NCBI RefSeq assembly: GCF_022429645.1
Contig: NZ_CP092480.1
Coordinates: 266,001 to 330,000, forward strand
Direction of reading: 5' to 3'
Source: Lutibacter sp. A80
GTDB lineage: Bacteria; Bacteroidota; Bacteroidia; Flavobacteriales; Flavobacteriaceae
DNA length: 64,000 nt
In this document: piece by piece, positions 28,001 through 34,883 of the stretch
Numbering within the stretch: position 1 is the stretch's first letter
How the letters are laid out: the number at the start of each line of letters is the position of its first letter
The notes under the pieces: generated by a model
The model's input: only the letters and a program-made list of their open reading frames with translations
Told to the model about the DNA's origin: nothing
The model's database searches: none
Program-made: the position numbers and the translations under genes

Positions 28001-28096
28001 CGAAAACAAGAACTAGACCTATATCGTTTATATGTGAAAGACGACACCTTTAAACAAGCATTTTTTGATACAATGAAAAGAATGGCGCAGATGTAA
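25067..28096 (+). CDS. hsdR: Type I restriction endonuclease subunit
   Basis: A 1009-aa HsdR. The N-terminal PD-(D/E)xK nuclease has D159 and E173-L-K175. A superfamily 2 translocase follows, with Walker A H320-SAGSGKS327, D435-E-A-H438, and later helicase motifs (LVVANKYLTGFDQP, QALSRLNR). The C-terminal helical domain binds the methyltransferase. Length and order are those of intact HsdR. It is the last gene of the six-gene operon. Confidence 0.95.
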   Translation: MKSKTNEQALEAAIEKALTGTSLEILKENEIALNEPQTAYGGNGFFIGNPKDFNLKYAIDEVHFWEFLQTTQKEELEKVQRAADWKLKILERFNRMIKKYGVLELLRKGLEIGDAHFTLLYPSPLASSGLKVKENFEQNRFSVTRQLRYSLDNPAEEIDMVFFINGIPIITMELKNHWTGQNAKVHGQNQYKFKRDNKQPLLQFARCIVHFTVDTDEVYMTTKLAGKDTFFLPFNKGNNNGKGNPPNPNGHKSDYLWNEVLTKDSIANIIQHFVRLGGTKKEALNTRTLFFPRYHQLDVVRKIVDHATKNGTGQKYLIQHSAGSGKSYSITWAAYQLIETYPAIENIQGSKSLDQPLFDSVIVVTDRRLLDKQIKEDIKQFSQVKNIVAHAHSSKDLKESLEQGKKIIISTIQKFPFIVDGISDMSDKRFAVIIDEAHSSQSGTAHDNMNSAMGQKVEDRDELDAQDKIIDAMQARKMRGNASYLAFTATPKPITLEKFGVSQQDGSFKEFHLYSMKQAIEEGFILDVLSNYTTLKSYYEISKSIEENPLFDTSKAQKKLKAFVEQDERTIATKAEIMLDHFIPKLVNTKKLKGKAKAMVITQSIQSAIRYYLALKRLLDKKGNPFKIAIAFSGDKKVDGIEYSESGLNGFPEKDTRNKFDEDEYRILVVANKYLTGFDQPKLTAMYVDKKLQGVLAVQALSRLNRSAPKLGKKTEDLFVLDFFNNIDDIKKSFDPFYTSTKLSEATDVNVLHEIKDTLDDVGVYEWEEVETFNEKYFNGVDAQELSYFIDVPAERFNQELELEDEEKADFKIKAKQFVKIYGQMASIMPFEIVKWEKLFWFLKFLVPKLIINDPESDKLNELLNSVDLSTYGIERVKLNQVIGLDDSETEVDPQNPNVRGAHGETEEDLLETIIQSFNERWFQGWEATPEDQRVKFISLTKSIQAHPDFKTKVAENKDVQNKDLAFRKILDEVMSKQRKQELDLYRLYVKDDTFKQAFFDTMKRMAQM

Positions 28097-28228
28097 ATAA
28101 AACATATTTGGACATAATATAAAATCATATTTAAAAAACACTTGGTTCAAATATAAGGAAGAAATGAAGTTAGAACCATATACATATTTATATGGAAACC
28201 CTATAAAAGTAAACGTTCCAATAGACAT

Positions 28229-28262
28229 TGGACTACCTAATAAATTTGGTACTATTTTTTAA
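28229..28262. repeat. Direct repeat, left copy, flanking the TSP3/LRR lipoprotein
   Basis: tggactacctaataaatttg continues into gtactattttttaa. The copy at 31472-31504 differs by one substitution and one T. Weaker similarity extends upstream of both (tatggaaaccc against tatgggaatcc). The repeats enclose the 28615-31338 gene. Confidence 0.7.
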
Positions 28263-28560
28263 GCTACGTTTTTTTTATCTATCATAATTATTCCAATCTT
28301 ATCATTACAATTTACTCTTTTTGTGAAATGCTAATATCACTTTATTACTTATGCAGATTTCTATATAAAAGTATTCTTTTTTTGTTAAAAACTTATACTC
28401 ATATAATGCGAAGTTTATTTAAACTATATATCCCATATTCAAAAAAAAAATAGGATCTCCAATTATAGTTTAACATATTCAAAATTGTTTATTGAAATTT
28501 TTTGTTCGATAAATTTAATGATATATAGGTGGATTTACAATAAAAGATGGATAGAAATAT

Positions 28561-28593
28561 AAAAGACCCAATCCTTAAAGAAGTGGGTCTTTT
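28561..28593 (-). terminator. Terminator of the TSP3/LRR lipoprotein gene
   Basis: An aaaagaccca/tgggtctttt stem (28561-28570 with 28584-28593) and a 13-nt loop, 22 bp past the stop of the minus-strand gene. T runs on both strands make it possibly bidirectional. Confidence 0.8.
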
Positions 28594-28614
28594 TATAGGG
28601 AATTTAAATACTAA

Positions 28615-31338
28615 TTAAAATGAGGAAATAGCTCTAACATAGGCATTATCTTTATTAGCTATATTTTGAATATCTTGATGAAAAGCTTGAATCCAAGCTC
28701 CTGTACTATCATATTCCGTAGAACTCCAATAGATACTTGGTGTAGTAGTATTAAATCCACCTATAGTATACCTCCTTAAGTACATTTCATGTAATTCATC
28801 TTTGCTTGGAAGGTACCAATCATCATTATTTCCTATAACTAATTGGTCACAAATTCTTGCCGCTATATTATTTTCACTGCACCCGTTTAGAATTTTATTA
28901 GTATTGTCTTGACCAGTACCCATCGCAGCAGAGGTTCCACCAATTAAAGTTGAAACACAACCCCAAGAATAAAAGCCATAAGTGGAGCCAACCGTTTGGT
29001 TCTGAGGAGCCGCTAATAATCCTGTACCATTAGAAGTGTTAAATTTAAAAATTACTCCACCTCTGTAAATTTTACCATATAATTCTGACAGTAGGCTATT
29101 ATCACTTTGGTAAATCTGATTAGGTGTTTCTCCATTATTCAATCTACCTTGAATATCATCGCTTGAAATTATTGAACAATCTAATGAATAATTAGCAGTA
29201 GCATCTTTGGACCAAATAGTTGGTATTGCATTTAACTGTGTTTGATTTACTTGGATACAATTGAGTTGGTTATTATAGCAATATAATTTTTCTAAAGCTG
29301 TATTGTTACTTACATCCAAACTGGTGAGTTGATTTACCTGAACATTTAACCATGTTAAAGCTGTATTTTGACTCACATCTATACTTGTAAGTTGGTTATG
29401 GTTAACACCGATATATGTCAAAGCTGTATTTTGACTCACATCTATACTTGTAAGTTGGTTACCACCAACGGATAAACTTGTCAAAGCTGTATTATTACTC
29501 ACATCCATACTTGTGAGTTGGTTTGAACCAACGGATAAACTTGTCAAAGCTGTATTGTTACTCACGTCCAAACTGGTGAGTTGGTTTTGGTTAACACCGA
29601 TATATGTCAAAGCTGTATTGTTACTTACATTCAAACTGGTGAGTTGGTTATTGTTAACAGCGATATATGTTAAAGCTGTATTGTTACTTATATTCAAACT
29701 ATTGAGTTGGTTATATTGGCCCCATAAATATGTTAAAGCTGTATTGTTACTTACATCTAAACTGTTGAGTTGGTTTTGGGCACAATTTAATGTTTCTAAA
29801 GCTATAAAGTCTTCAATTCCAGTTAAATTTGTAATAGCTTTATTGAAAATCTTTAAACTAGTTAACGTATTAATATTTGCTGTTAACACATAATCATCCA
29901 ATACATCATCATAGCCTAAATCTATTAATGCTTTTTCAAAATTATTATCTGGGACGTATGTTTTTTGGGAATTGGAACAACCACTAGCATCAACTGCTTC
30001 ACCACTTGGAGTGTTTGGACAAGTATCAACATTATCCATTACACCATCTCCATCAGTATCTTTTTGGGAATTTGAACATCCATTAGCGTCTACACTTTGA
30101 CCACTTGGAGTGTTTGGACAAGTATCAACATTATCCATTACACCATCTCCATCAGTATCTTTCTGTGAAGTAGAACATCCATTAGCATCAACACTTTGAC
30201 CACTTGGAGTATTTGGACAAGTATCAACATTATCCATTACACCATCTCCATCAGTATCTTTCTGTGAAGTAGAACATCCATTAGCATCTACACTTTGACC
30301 ACTTGGAGTGTTTGGACAAGTATCAACATTATCCATTACACCATCTCCATCAGTATCTTTTTGGGAAGTAGAACATCCATTAGCATCTACTACTTCGCCA
30401 CTTGAAGTGTTTGGACAAGTATCAACATTATCCATTACACCATCTCCATCAGTATCTTTCTGTGAAGTAGAACATCCATTAGCATCTACACTTTGACCAC
30501 TTGAAGTGTTTGGACAAGTATCAACATTATCCATTACACCATCTCCATCAGTATCTTTCTGTGAAGTAGAACATCCATTAGCATCTACACTTTGACCACT
30601 TGAAGTGTTTGGACAAGTATCAACATTATCCATTACACCATCTCCATCAGTATCTTTCTGTGAAGTAGAACATCCATTAGCATCTACACTTTGACCACTT
30701 GGAGTGTTTGGACAAGTATCAACATTATCCATTACATCATCTCCATCAGTATCTTTCTGTGAAGTAGAACACCCATTAGCGTCTACACTTTGACCACTTG
30801 GAGTGTTTGGACAAGTATCAACATTATCCATTACACCATCTTCATCAGTATCTTTCTGTGAAGTAGAACATCCATTAGCATCAACTATTTCACCACTTGG
30901 GGTATTTGGACAAGTATCAACATTATCCATTACACCATCTCCATCAGTATCTTTCTGTGAAGTAGAACATCCATTAGCATCAACTATTTCGCCACTTGGA
31001 GTGTTAGGGCATTGATCAGTATCATTAAATACACCGTCTAAATCATTATCTGCTTTTTCAAAAACAGCTGAAATAGTTTTGTTAGAACTTATCGTTATAG
31101 TTATTGGGTTATTTGTTCCAGAGATACTTCCTGTCCATTCTTTAAAATTGAAATTTTCAGAAGCGGTTGCTTTAAGAGTTACTACATCTCCTTCGTCAAA
31201 AGTTCCTGTTGAAGGGGAAACGAAACCACCATTGGAAGGTGATGCTTCGGTAGTTAGTTTATATTGAACAATTGGATCATCCTTTGAACACGAAAAAATT
31301 AACAATAACACGAATAAGGCTTTGAAATATGATTTCAT
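28615..31338 (-). CDS. Large surface lipoprotein: thrombospondin type 3 repeats, leucine-rich repeats and a DUF1566-like C-terminus
   Basis: A 907-aa lipoprotein (lipobox FSC, C17). An InlB B-repeat-like domain (about 25-95) is followed by eleven 33-aa TSP3-type calcium-binding repeats (about 97-460, core DTDGDGVMDNVDTCP). Next come about nine 21-aa leucine-rich repeats (about 505-715, core QLTSLDVSNNTALTYI). The C-terminal domain (about 745-907) has the WYLPSKDEL ... YWSSTEYD ... VRAISSF pattern of DUF1566/FISUMP-like adhesin ends. The architecture implies a stalk with binding domains on the cell surface, perhaps an adhesin. The repeats are almost identical at DNA level and could change number. 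Confidence 0.88.
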   Translation of the reverse strand: MKSYFKALFVLLLIFSCSKDDPIVQYKLTTEASPSNGGFVSPSTGTFDEGDVVTLKATASENFNFKEWTGSISGTNNPITITISSNKTISAVFEKADNDLDGVFNDTDQCPNTPSGEIVDANGCSTSQKDTDGDGVMDNVDTCPNTPSGEIVDANGCSTSQKDTDEDGVMDNVDTCPNTPSGQSVDANGCSTSQKDTDGDDVMDNVDTCPNTPSGQSVDANGCSTSQKDTDGDGVMDNVDTCPNTSSGQSVDANGCSTSQKDTDGDGVMDNVDTCPNTSSGQSVDANGCSTSQKDTDGDGVMDNVDTCPNTSSGEVVDANGCSTSQKDTDGDGVMDNVDTCPNTPSGQSVDANGCSTSQKDTDGDGVMDNVDTCPNTPSGQSVDANGCSTSQKDTDGDGVMDNVDTCPNTPSGQSVDANGCSNSQKDTDGDGVMDNVDTCPNTPSGEAVDASGCSNSQKTYVPDNNFEKALIDLGYDDVLDDYVLTANINTLTSLKIFNKAITNLTGIEDFIALETLNCAQNQLNSLDVSNNTALTYLWGQYNQLNSLNISNNTALTYIAVNNNQLTSLNVSNNTALTYIGVNQNQLTSLDVSNNTALTSLSVGSNQLTSMDVSNNTALTSLSVGGNQLTSIDVSQNTALTYIGVNHNQLTSIDVSQNTALTWLNVQVNQLTSLDVSNNTALEKLYCYNNQLNCIQVNQTQLNAIPTIWSKDATANYSLDCSIISSDDIQGRLNNGETPNQIYQSDNSLLSELYGKIYRGGVIFKFNTSNGTGLLAAPQNQTVGSTYGFYSWGCVSTLIGGTSAAMGTGQDNTNKILNGCSENNIAARICDQLVIGNNDDWYLPSKDELHEMYLRRYTIGGFNTTTPSIYWSSTEYDSTGAWIQAFHQDIQNIANKDNAYVRAISSF
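29194..29840 (-). repeat. Tandem 63-bp repeats encoding leucine-rich repeats
   Basis: About nine 21-codon units with the core NQLTSLDVSNNTALTYI. They are less identical than the TSP3 repeats but still clearly duplicated at DNA level (the gttggtt and aaagctgtatt blocks recur). Confidence 0.8.
29959..31050 (-). repeat. Eleven tandem 99-bp repeats encoding TSP3 units
   Basis: Units of 33 codons with nearly identical DNA. The first is degenerate (NDLDGVFNDTDQCP), and small variants occur (P/S at NT(P/S)SG; QS, EI, EV or EA before VDA). Near-identity suggests recent expansion or homogenisation by recombination. Confidence 0.9.
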
Positions 31339-31669
31339 AATTTTTGTTATTAGATATTAGTTTTTTAAATAATTAAATTATAAAAATGAGTGATAATGCT
31401 CATAAGCTCAAACTTACCATTAATTAGTGTTTTTATTTTATGGGAATCCGTAATATGTTGAATAAAATTACTGGACTACCTAATAAATTTGGTGCTATTT
31501 TTAAATTAAATAGTGATGATATCTCAATAAAATATTTTTCATTTTTTAACTTCACAAGTTAAAAGTCTAAATTAGGATTGGATATCATAAACATACATAT
31601 GTGTTATTCTGATAATTTTTATTACATTTATGGAAGTAATTAGATTAAAGATATTTTCACCTAATTTAT
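31339..31669. other. Intergenic stretch with the right arm of the direct repeat
   Basis: It holds the upstream region of the 31338 lipoprotein and, at 31472-31504, the second copy of the direct repeat. An open frame through that copy reads ITGLPNKFGAIFKLNSDD and continues to a TAA, so this looks like the tail of a decayed gene related to the short frame at 28164-28262. Confidence 0.4.
31472..31504. repeat. Direct repeat, right copy
   Basis: Partner of 28229-28262 (32 of 34 positions shared, counting one T gap). Confidence 0.7.
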
Positions 31670-32169
31670 TTGCTAATTAAGGAAATATTTAAAAAAATAA
31701 AATACTTGAAAAACAATTTTTTAATTATTCTATTAATAATACTAATTATTACAATTTCTTTAAATAGTTGTAGTAACGATAATGATGGTTCGTCATCATC
31801 AAATACTCTTTTAGAGTCATTGGGAGGGACAGAGTGGAAATATACTGATGGTGAAGATGTTAAATATTATAGATTTAAGAATAATTTATCAAGTCCATTT
31901 GAAGAATGGTGGGGGCTATTAATGGCAGCTGTTATGACTATTATTTATCGTCAAATGCTTCATCTATAGAAATTATAGAAAATTCAAAAGATAATTTTAA
32001 GGTTATATTAGATTATGGGCACGCTTCTGAAACTTATTTATTTACTATGTCAGGAAGTTCTCTTAAGTTAAATATAGGTGTCAATGATGGAGGTAATTTA
32101 AATGCTTTATTTTTTTTATTTGATAAGATTTCAAAAGGTTTTGAACAAAGGGGAAATTGTCCTGATTAA
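31670..32169 (+). pseudogene. Frameshifted small lipoprotein gene
   Basis: Two overlapping frames form one protein. The first (TTG start at 31670, or more likely TTG at 31706) encodes a lipoprotein signal with lipobox LNSC and runs to FEEW. The second frame, from about 31906, continues VGAINGSCYDYYLSSN and ends GNCPD at 32169. The switch falls at a run of five G (gtggggg, near 31911-31915). It may be a true pseudogene, a phase-variable tract or a sequencing error. The mature sequence (GGTEWKYTDGEDVKYYRF) resembles small lipocalin-like lipoproteins. Confidence 0.65.
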
Positions 32170-32181
32170 AATATTTATTTT

Positions 32182-32506
32182 ATGAGTTCTAAAATATCTG
32201 CTAGATGTGACTGTGGATTACATAAGGGAATAAGAATTTGAAGTGGGGTGGTTACCTTTAAGTTTGATTGTTATTTCCCTAGTTTATGAGAAGATTGTAA
32301 TGATATTGTTTAAGTTAATCTTAAGGGTATTGGGTCGAGTTTAAGCCTTACTTGTCCAAATTGTTATAGGAGATGTTGGTGATCGAAATATTATTAGCCG
32401 GTCTGCAGAGGGGAATATTGGAGAACTTGAATAAACTAGTGGAACATATAAATGCCCTAAATGTAAAAAAATGAGTCAGGAATTTTTGATAAAATTTTAT
32501 AAGTAG
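32182..32506 (+). pseudogene. Decayed zinc-ribbon-type gene
   Basis: From the ATG at 32182 the frame reads MSSKISARCDCGLHKGIRI, then meets several stops. Coherent pieces follow (VVTFKFDCYFPSL-stop-EDCNDIV, LTCPNC, and in another frame YKCPKCKKMSQEFLIKFY ending TAG at 32504). Paired CxC and CxxC motifs suggest a former zinc-ribbon protein. One TGA stop sits where a cysteine codon would complete a CEDC pair. Confidence 0.5.
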
Positions 32507-32537
32507 GATTAGATTTAAACTTAAAAAAATAAAATAG

Positions 32538-33389
32538 ATGAATTGGTATTTAAAAGCTCTTAATCGTTATTTTGATTTCACAGGTAGATCAAGAAGAATG
32601 GAATATTGGATGTTTGGACTATTTAATTTTATATTTGGAGCCTTATTCTTAATTATTGATTGGGTTTTAATTGAAACTGTTGAAATTATTAGTTTTCCGC
32701 CACTGTATATCTTTTATTCATTAATGATATTTATCCCAAGTATTTCTGTATCAGTTAGAAGGTTACACGATGTTGGCAAAAGTGGATGGATGTTATTAAT
32801 ATCTTTAATTCCAATAATAGGGTCTATCTGGCTTTTGGTTCTATTTTTAACTGATGGAGACTCTAATTCTAATGAATATGGTCAGAATCCAAAAAACCTT
32901 GTTCGAGAGGACGATTTTAATACAAAATCTACCACTGATTTAAAAAATGAGAAAAATTTAAATATAAAAGAATCCAAATTTGATAATGAAGATGAAGAAA
33001 CTTCGGAGAGGGTTAGTGATGTAAGAATTGAAGAGAAGCAAGAAAAATCGATGTTGTTTAATATTATTATCAGTATAATTGGTTTTATTTTAGTTTCTAT
33101 TATATTTTTATTTTTTATTAGGGAATCTTTGACTAAAAGTAGAGCTAAAAAGGAGATTGCTGAAATCATAAGAATTCTTGAAATAAGAAAAAAAGAATTA
33201 GGTTTTTATCCACAAGAATTAAAAGAAATTATTGGAAATAATCCACTGAGAAAGAAAATTGATATTGATTTTTGGGGAAATGAATATCATTATAAATTAA
33301 TTGATAATGGAGTGAATTATATTTTAATATCAAAAGGAAAAGATGAAATTTTAGGGACTGCTGATGATATAGGTGTAAACAATGATTAA
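32538..33389 (+). CDS. DUF805 membrane protein fused to a pseudopilin-like C-terminal domain
   Basis: A 283-aa protein. Residues 1 to about 115 are a DUF805 domain (YFDFTGRSRRMEYW start, RRLHDVGKSGWMLL core, NEYGQNPK end) with three to four membrane helices. A charged linker (about 118-170) leads to another membrane helix (about 172-195). The C-terminal soluble part (about 200-283) ends with DFWGNEYHYKL ... YILISKGKDEILGTADDI, which resembles the calcium-binding C-terminus of GspG-type pseudopilins. The fusion is unusual and its role is unknown. It sits in the island with no secretion genes nearby. Confidence 0.7.
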   Translation: MNWYLKALNRYFDFTGRSRRMEYWMFGLFNFIFGALFLIIDWVLIETVEIISFPPLYIFYSLMIFIPSISVSVRRLHDVGKSGWMLLISLIPIIGSIWLLVLFLTDGDSNSNEYGQNPKNLVREDDFNTKSTTDLKNEKNLNIKESKFDNEDEETSERVSDVRIEEKQEKSMLFNIIISIIGFILVSIIFLFFIRESLTKSRAKKEIAEIIRILEIRKKELGFYPQELKEIIGNNPLRKKIDIDFWGNEYHYKLIDNGVNYILISKGKDEILGTADDIGVNND

Positions 33390-33762
33390 TAATAGATTAA
33401 TTTAAACCTGAGTATTTAATAAATCAAGAACCAATTGAAAAGGGATTTATTTTTTAATAGATCCTTTTTGTTTTTAACGAATTGTTTGTGGTATTTAATT
33501 ATTATCACAGTTTTATATCTGTTACAACAGTTCAAATCAGGTTGGTACCTTCTAAAAACCTAATTATATTAAGGCTTTTACTAAATTATTTTCTGGTTGC
33601 AACTGGTTGTTGCAATTGGTTGTTGCAATTGGTTGTTGCAATTGGTTGTTGCAATTGTGATATTTTTTTATTACAAAATAATCACGTAAAATATCACAAA
33701 TAAATATGTGAATTTTATACATTGTAATTCTCCATTGGTTCCACTTTATTTAAAAGGTAATC
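33390..33762. other. Intergenic stretch with terminator-like stem and 13-bp tandem repeats
   Basis: It holds an imperfect aaaggga ... tccttttt hairpin (about 33436-33472) that can end the DUF805 gene, then the 13-bp tandem array at 33591-33657. A 73-codon frame across the array is low-complexity and not believed. Confidence 0.5.
33591..33657. repeat. 13-bp tandem repeat array
   Basis: Four consecutive 13-mers of (c/t)tggttgttgcaa (33603-33654) are preceded by a 12-bp partial copy. There are no spacers, so it is not a CRISPR array. Slippage can change its copy number. Confidence 0.85.
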
Positions 33763-33996
33763 CTATAATAAATCATATTTAAAATCGGGGATATGAAAAG
33801 TATCTCCACAAAATTTAAAACTAATATTAGTTAGATCATTATTTTTAACCTTAATTAATTCTACTAATACAATATCAAATCCTGAAATTATCTCTTGTGG
33901 TAAATCCTCATTGTCCATTTGTTTGATTGTTTTAATATACTGTTCTAGTTGTTGGATAGTTGATTCACATTTACTGTTTTTTCTTTCACTAAACAC
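33763..33996 (-). CDS. Small protein of unknown function
   Basis: A 77-aa acidic protein with a helical N-terminal half (STIQQLEQYIKTIKQMDNED) and the end HIPDFKYDLL. No family recognised. It lies 106 bp beyond the stop of the 34103 gene on the same strand and could be co-transcribed with it. Composition is reasonable, but confidence is limited by size. Confidence 0.4.
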   Translation of the reverse strand: MFSERKNSKCESTIQQLEQYIKTIKQMDNEDLPQEIISGFDIVLVELIKVKNNDLTNISFKFCGDTFHIPDFKYDLL

Positions 33997-34102
33997 AAAA
34001 GTAATAAGTTGTAGAAACTTTATTGATTTATGAAATTACTTCATTAATTACCCATTTTTTCATTTCAGGGCTTAATCGAAAATTTATGGATGGATCTTCA
34101 TT

Positions 34103-34876
34103 TTAATCTTTTGTTTCTTTGCCATGATTATTCAATTTTATGTTAAACACATTAGTGAGTAAAAAGTCTTCAGCTTCCTTTTCAGAAATAAGCGGTTCTT
34201 TCTTTATTCTCTTTTTTGGTTTGTCTTGTGACTTTTCAGTTTTAATCGTATCTTTTTCTGCCTTTTCATCTTGTTTTGGAACTTTAATAGTAGCTTCTAT
34301 TGGAACTTCTAAATTATATTGATCTATTCTTGATATAAGGTCTGGAATATAAATCTTAATGATTTCAGAAAGATCATAGTACTTTTTAAACGAAAATTGT
34401 TTTTCAGTGTAAAAACAATTTATCAATTCTATAAAGTGTGTTTTGTAAATTTCATTTTGAATTTCAAACATTCCAATAGTTCCAAAATCTAAATTACTAT
34501 TAAAGGTTTTTAAATTTATACTTAGCCAATTTACAATAGCACAATAAAACTCCACCTTATCCATATACTTATTGAGTATATAGTTAAATTTAGGAGTATC
34601 AAGTTCTTTCTGTTTCCCTAATAAGTAAAAGATAGCGTCCTCAAATAACTTTGGTTTTTTTATAAGTCGTTCATTATATTCTATTAAATCAAATTCTCCA
34701 AAACCATGATAGACATCTAATAAAGAAATTTCATCTAAAAAATGTTTTGGAATTTGACTTTCAAGATTATTCAGAACATTAGTAGGGATAATTTCACTAG
34801 GTATATAGAATATTACATCCTGGAAAAGAGTTTTTACCAGCTCGTCATAAAATGTATCTAAAGTAGGTTTGTTCAT
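34103..34876 (-). CDS. Island protein of unknown function beside the integrase
   Basis: A 257-aa protein with no recognised domain. The N-terminal 190 residues are helix-rich (FYDELVKTLFQDVIFYIP, KFNYILNKYMDKVEFYCAIVNW). A highly charged Lys/Glu linker (about 195-235) precedes a short C-terminal piece. It follows the integrase gene by 7 bp on the same strand, so it is probably in its operon and may serve integration, excision or regulation. That role is only a guess from position. Confidence 0.65.
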   Translation of the reverse strand: MNKPTLDTFYDELVKTLFQDVIFYIPSEIIPTNVLNNLESQIPKHFLDEISLLDVYHGFGEFDLIEYNERLIKKPKLFEDAIFYLLGKQKELDTPKFNYILNKYMDKVEFYCAIVNWLSINLKTFNSNLDFGTIGMFEIQNEIYKTHFIELINCFYTEKQFSFKKYYDLSEIIKIYIPDLISRIDQYNLEVPIEATIKVPKQDEKAEKDTIKTEKSQDKPKKRIKKEPLISEKEAEDFLLTNVFNIKLNNHGKETKD

Positions 34877-34883
34877 AAAAATA

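Larger units (their letters stand above)
28097..28614. other. 518-bp stretch with a short peptide frame and one arm of a direct repeat
   Basis: An ATG at 28164 opens a 32-aa frame ending TAA at 28262 (contains YLYGNPIKVNVPIDIGLPNK). Bases 28229-28262 are repeated at 31472-31504. The remainder is AT-rich with no supported gene. A terminator stem lies at 28561-28593. Confidence 0.4.

Noticed and set aside
29959..31050. Regular repeats considered as a CRISPR array
   Set aside because: The 99-bp units are contiguous and coding, with no unique spacers and no cas genes.
29513..31267. Several plus-strand open frames opposite the TSP3/LRR lipoprotein
   Set aside because: They are mirror images of the tandem repeats on the coding strand, with no independent coding character.
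31670..32169. Programmed ribosomal frameshift in the small lipoprotein
   Set aside because: The junction is a G run without a slippery heptamer or clear downstream structure; decay or error is simpler.
33482..33703. 73-codon frame over the 13-bp repeats
   Set aside because: Low-complexity translation (repeated CCNWLLQLV) that follows from the repeat; no start signal.
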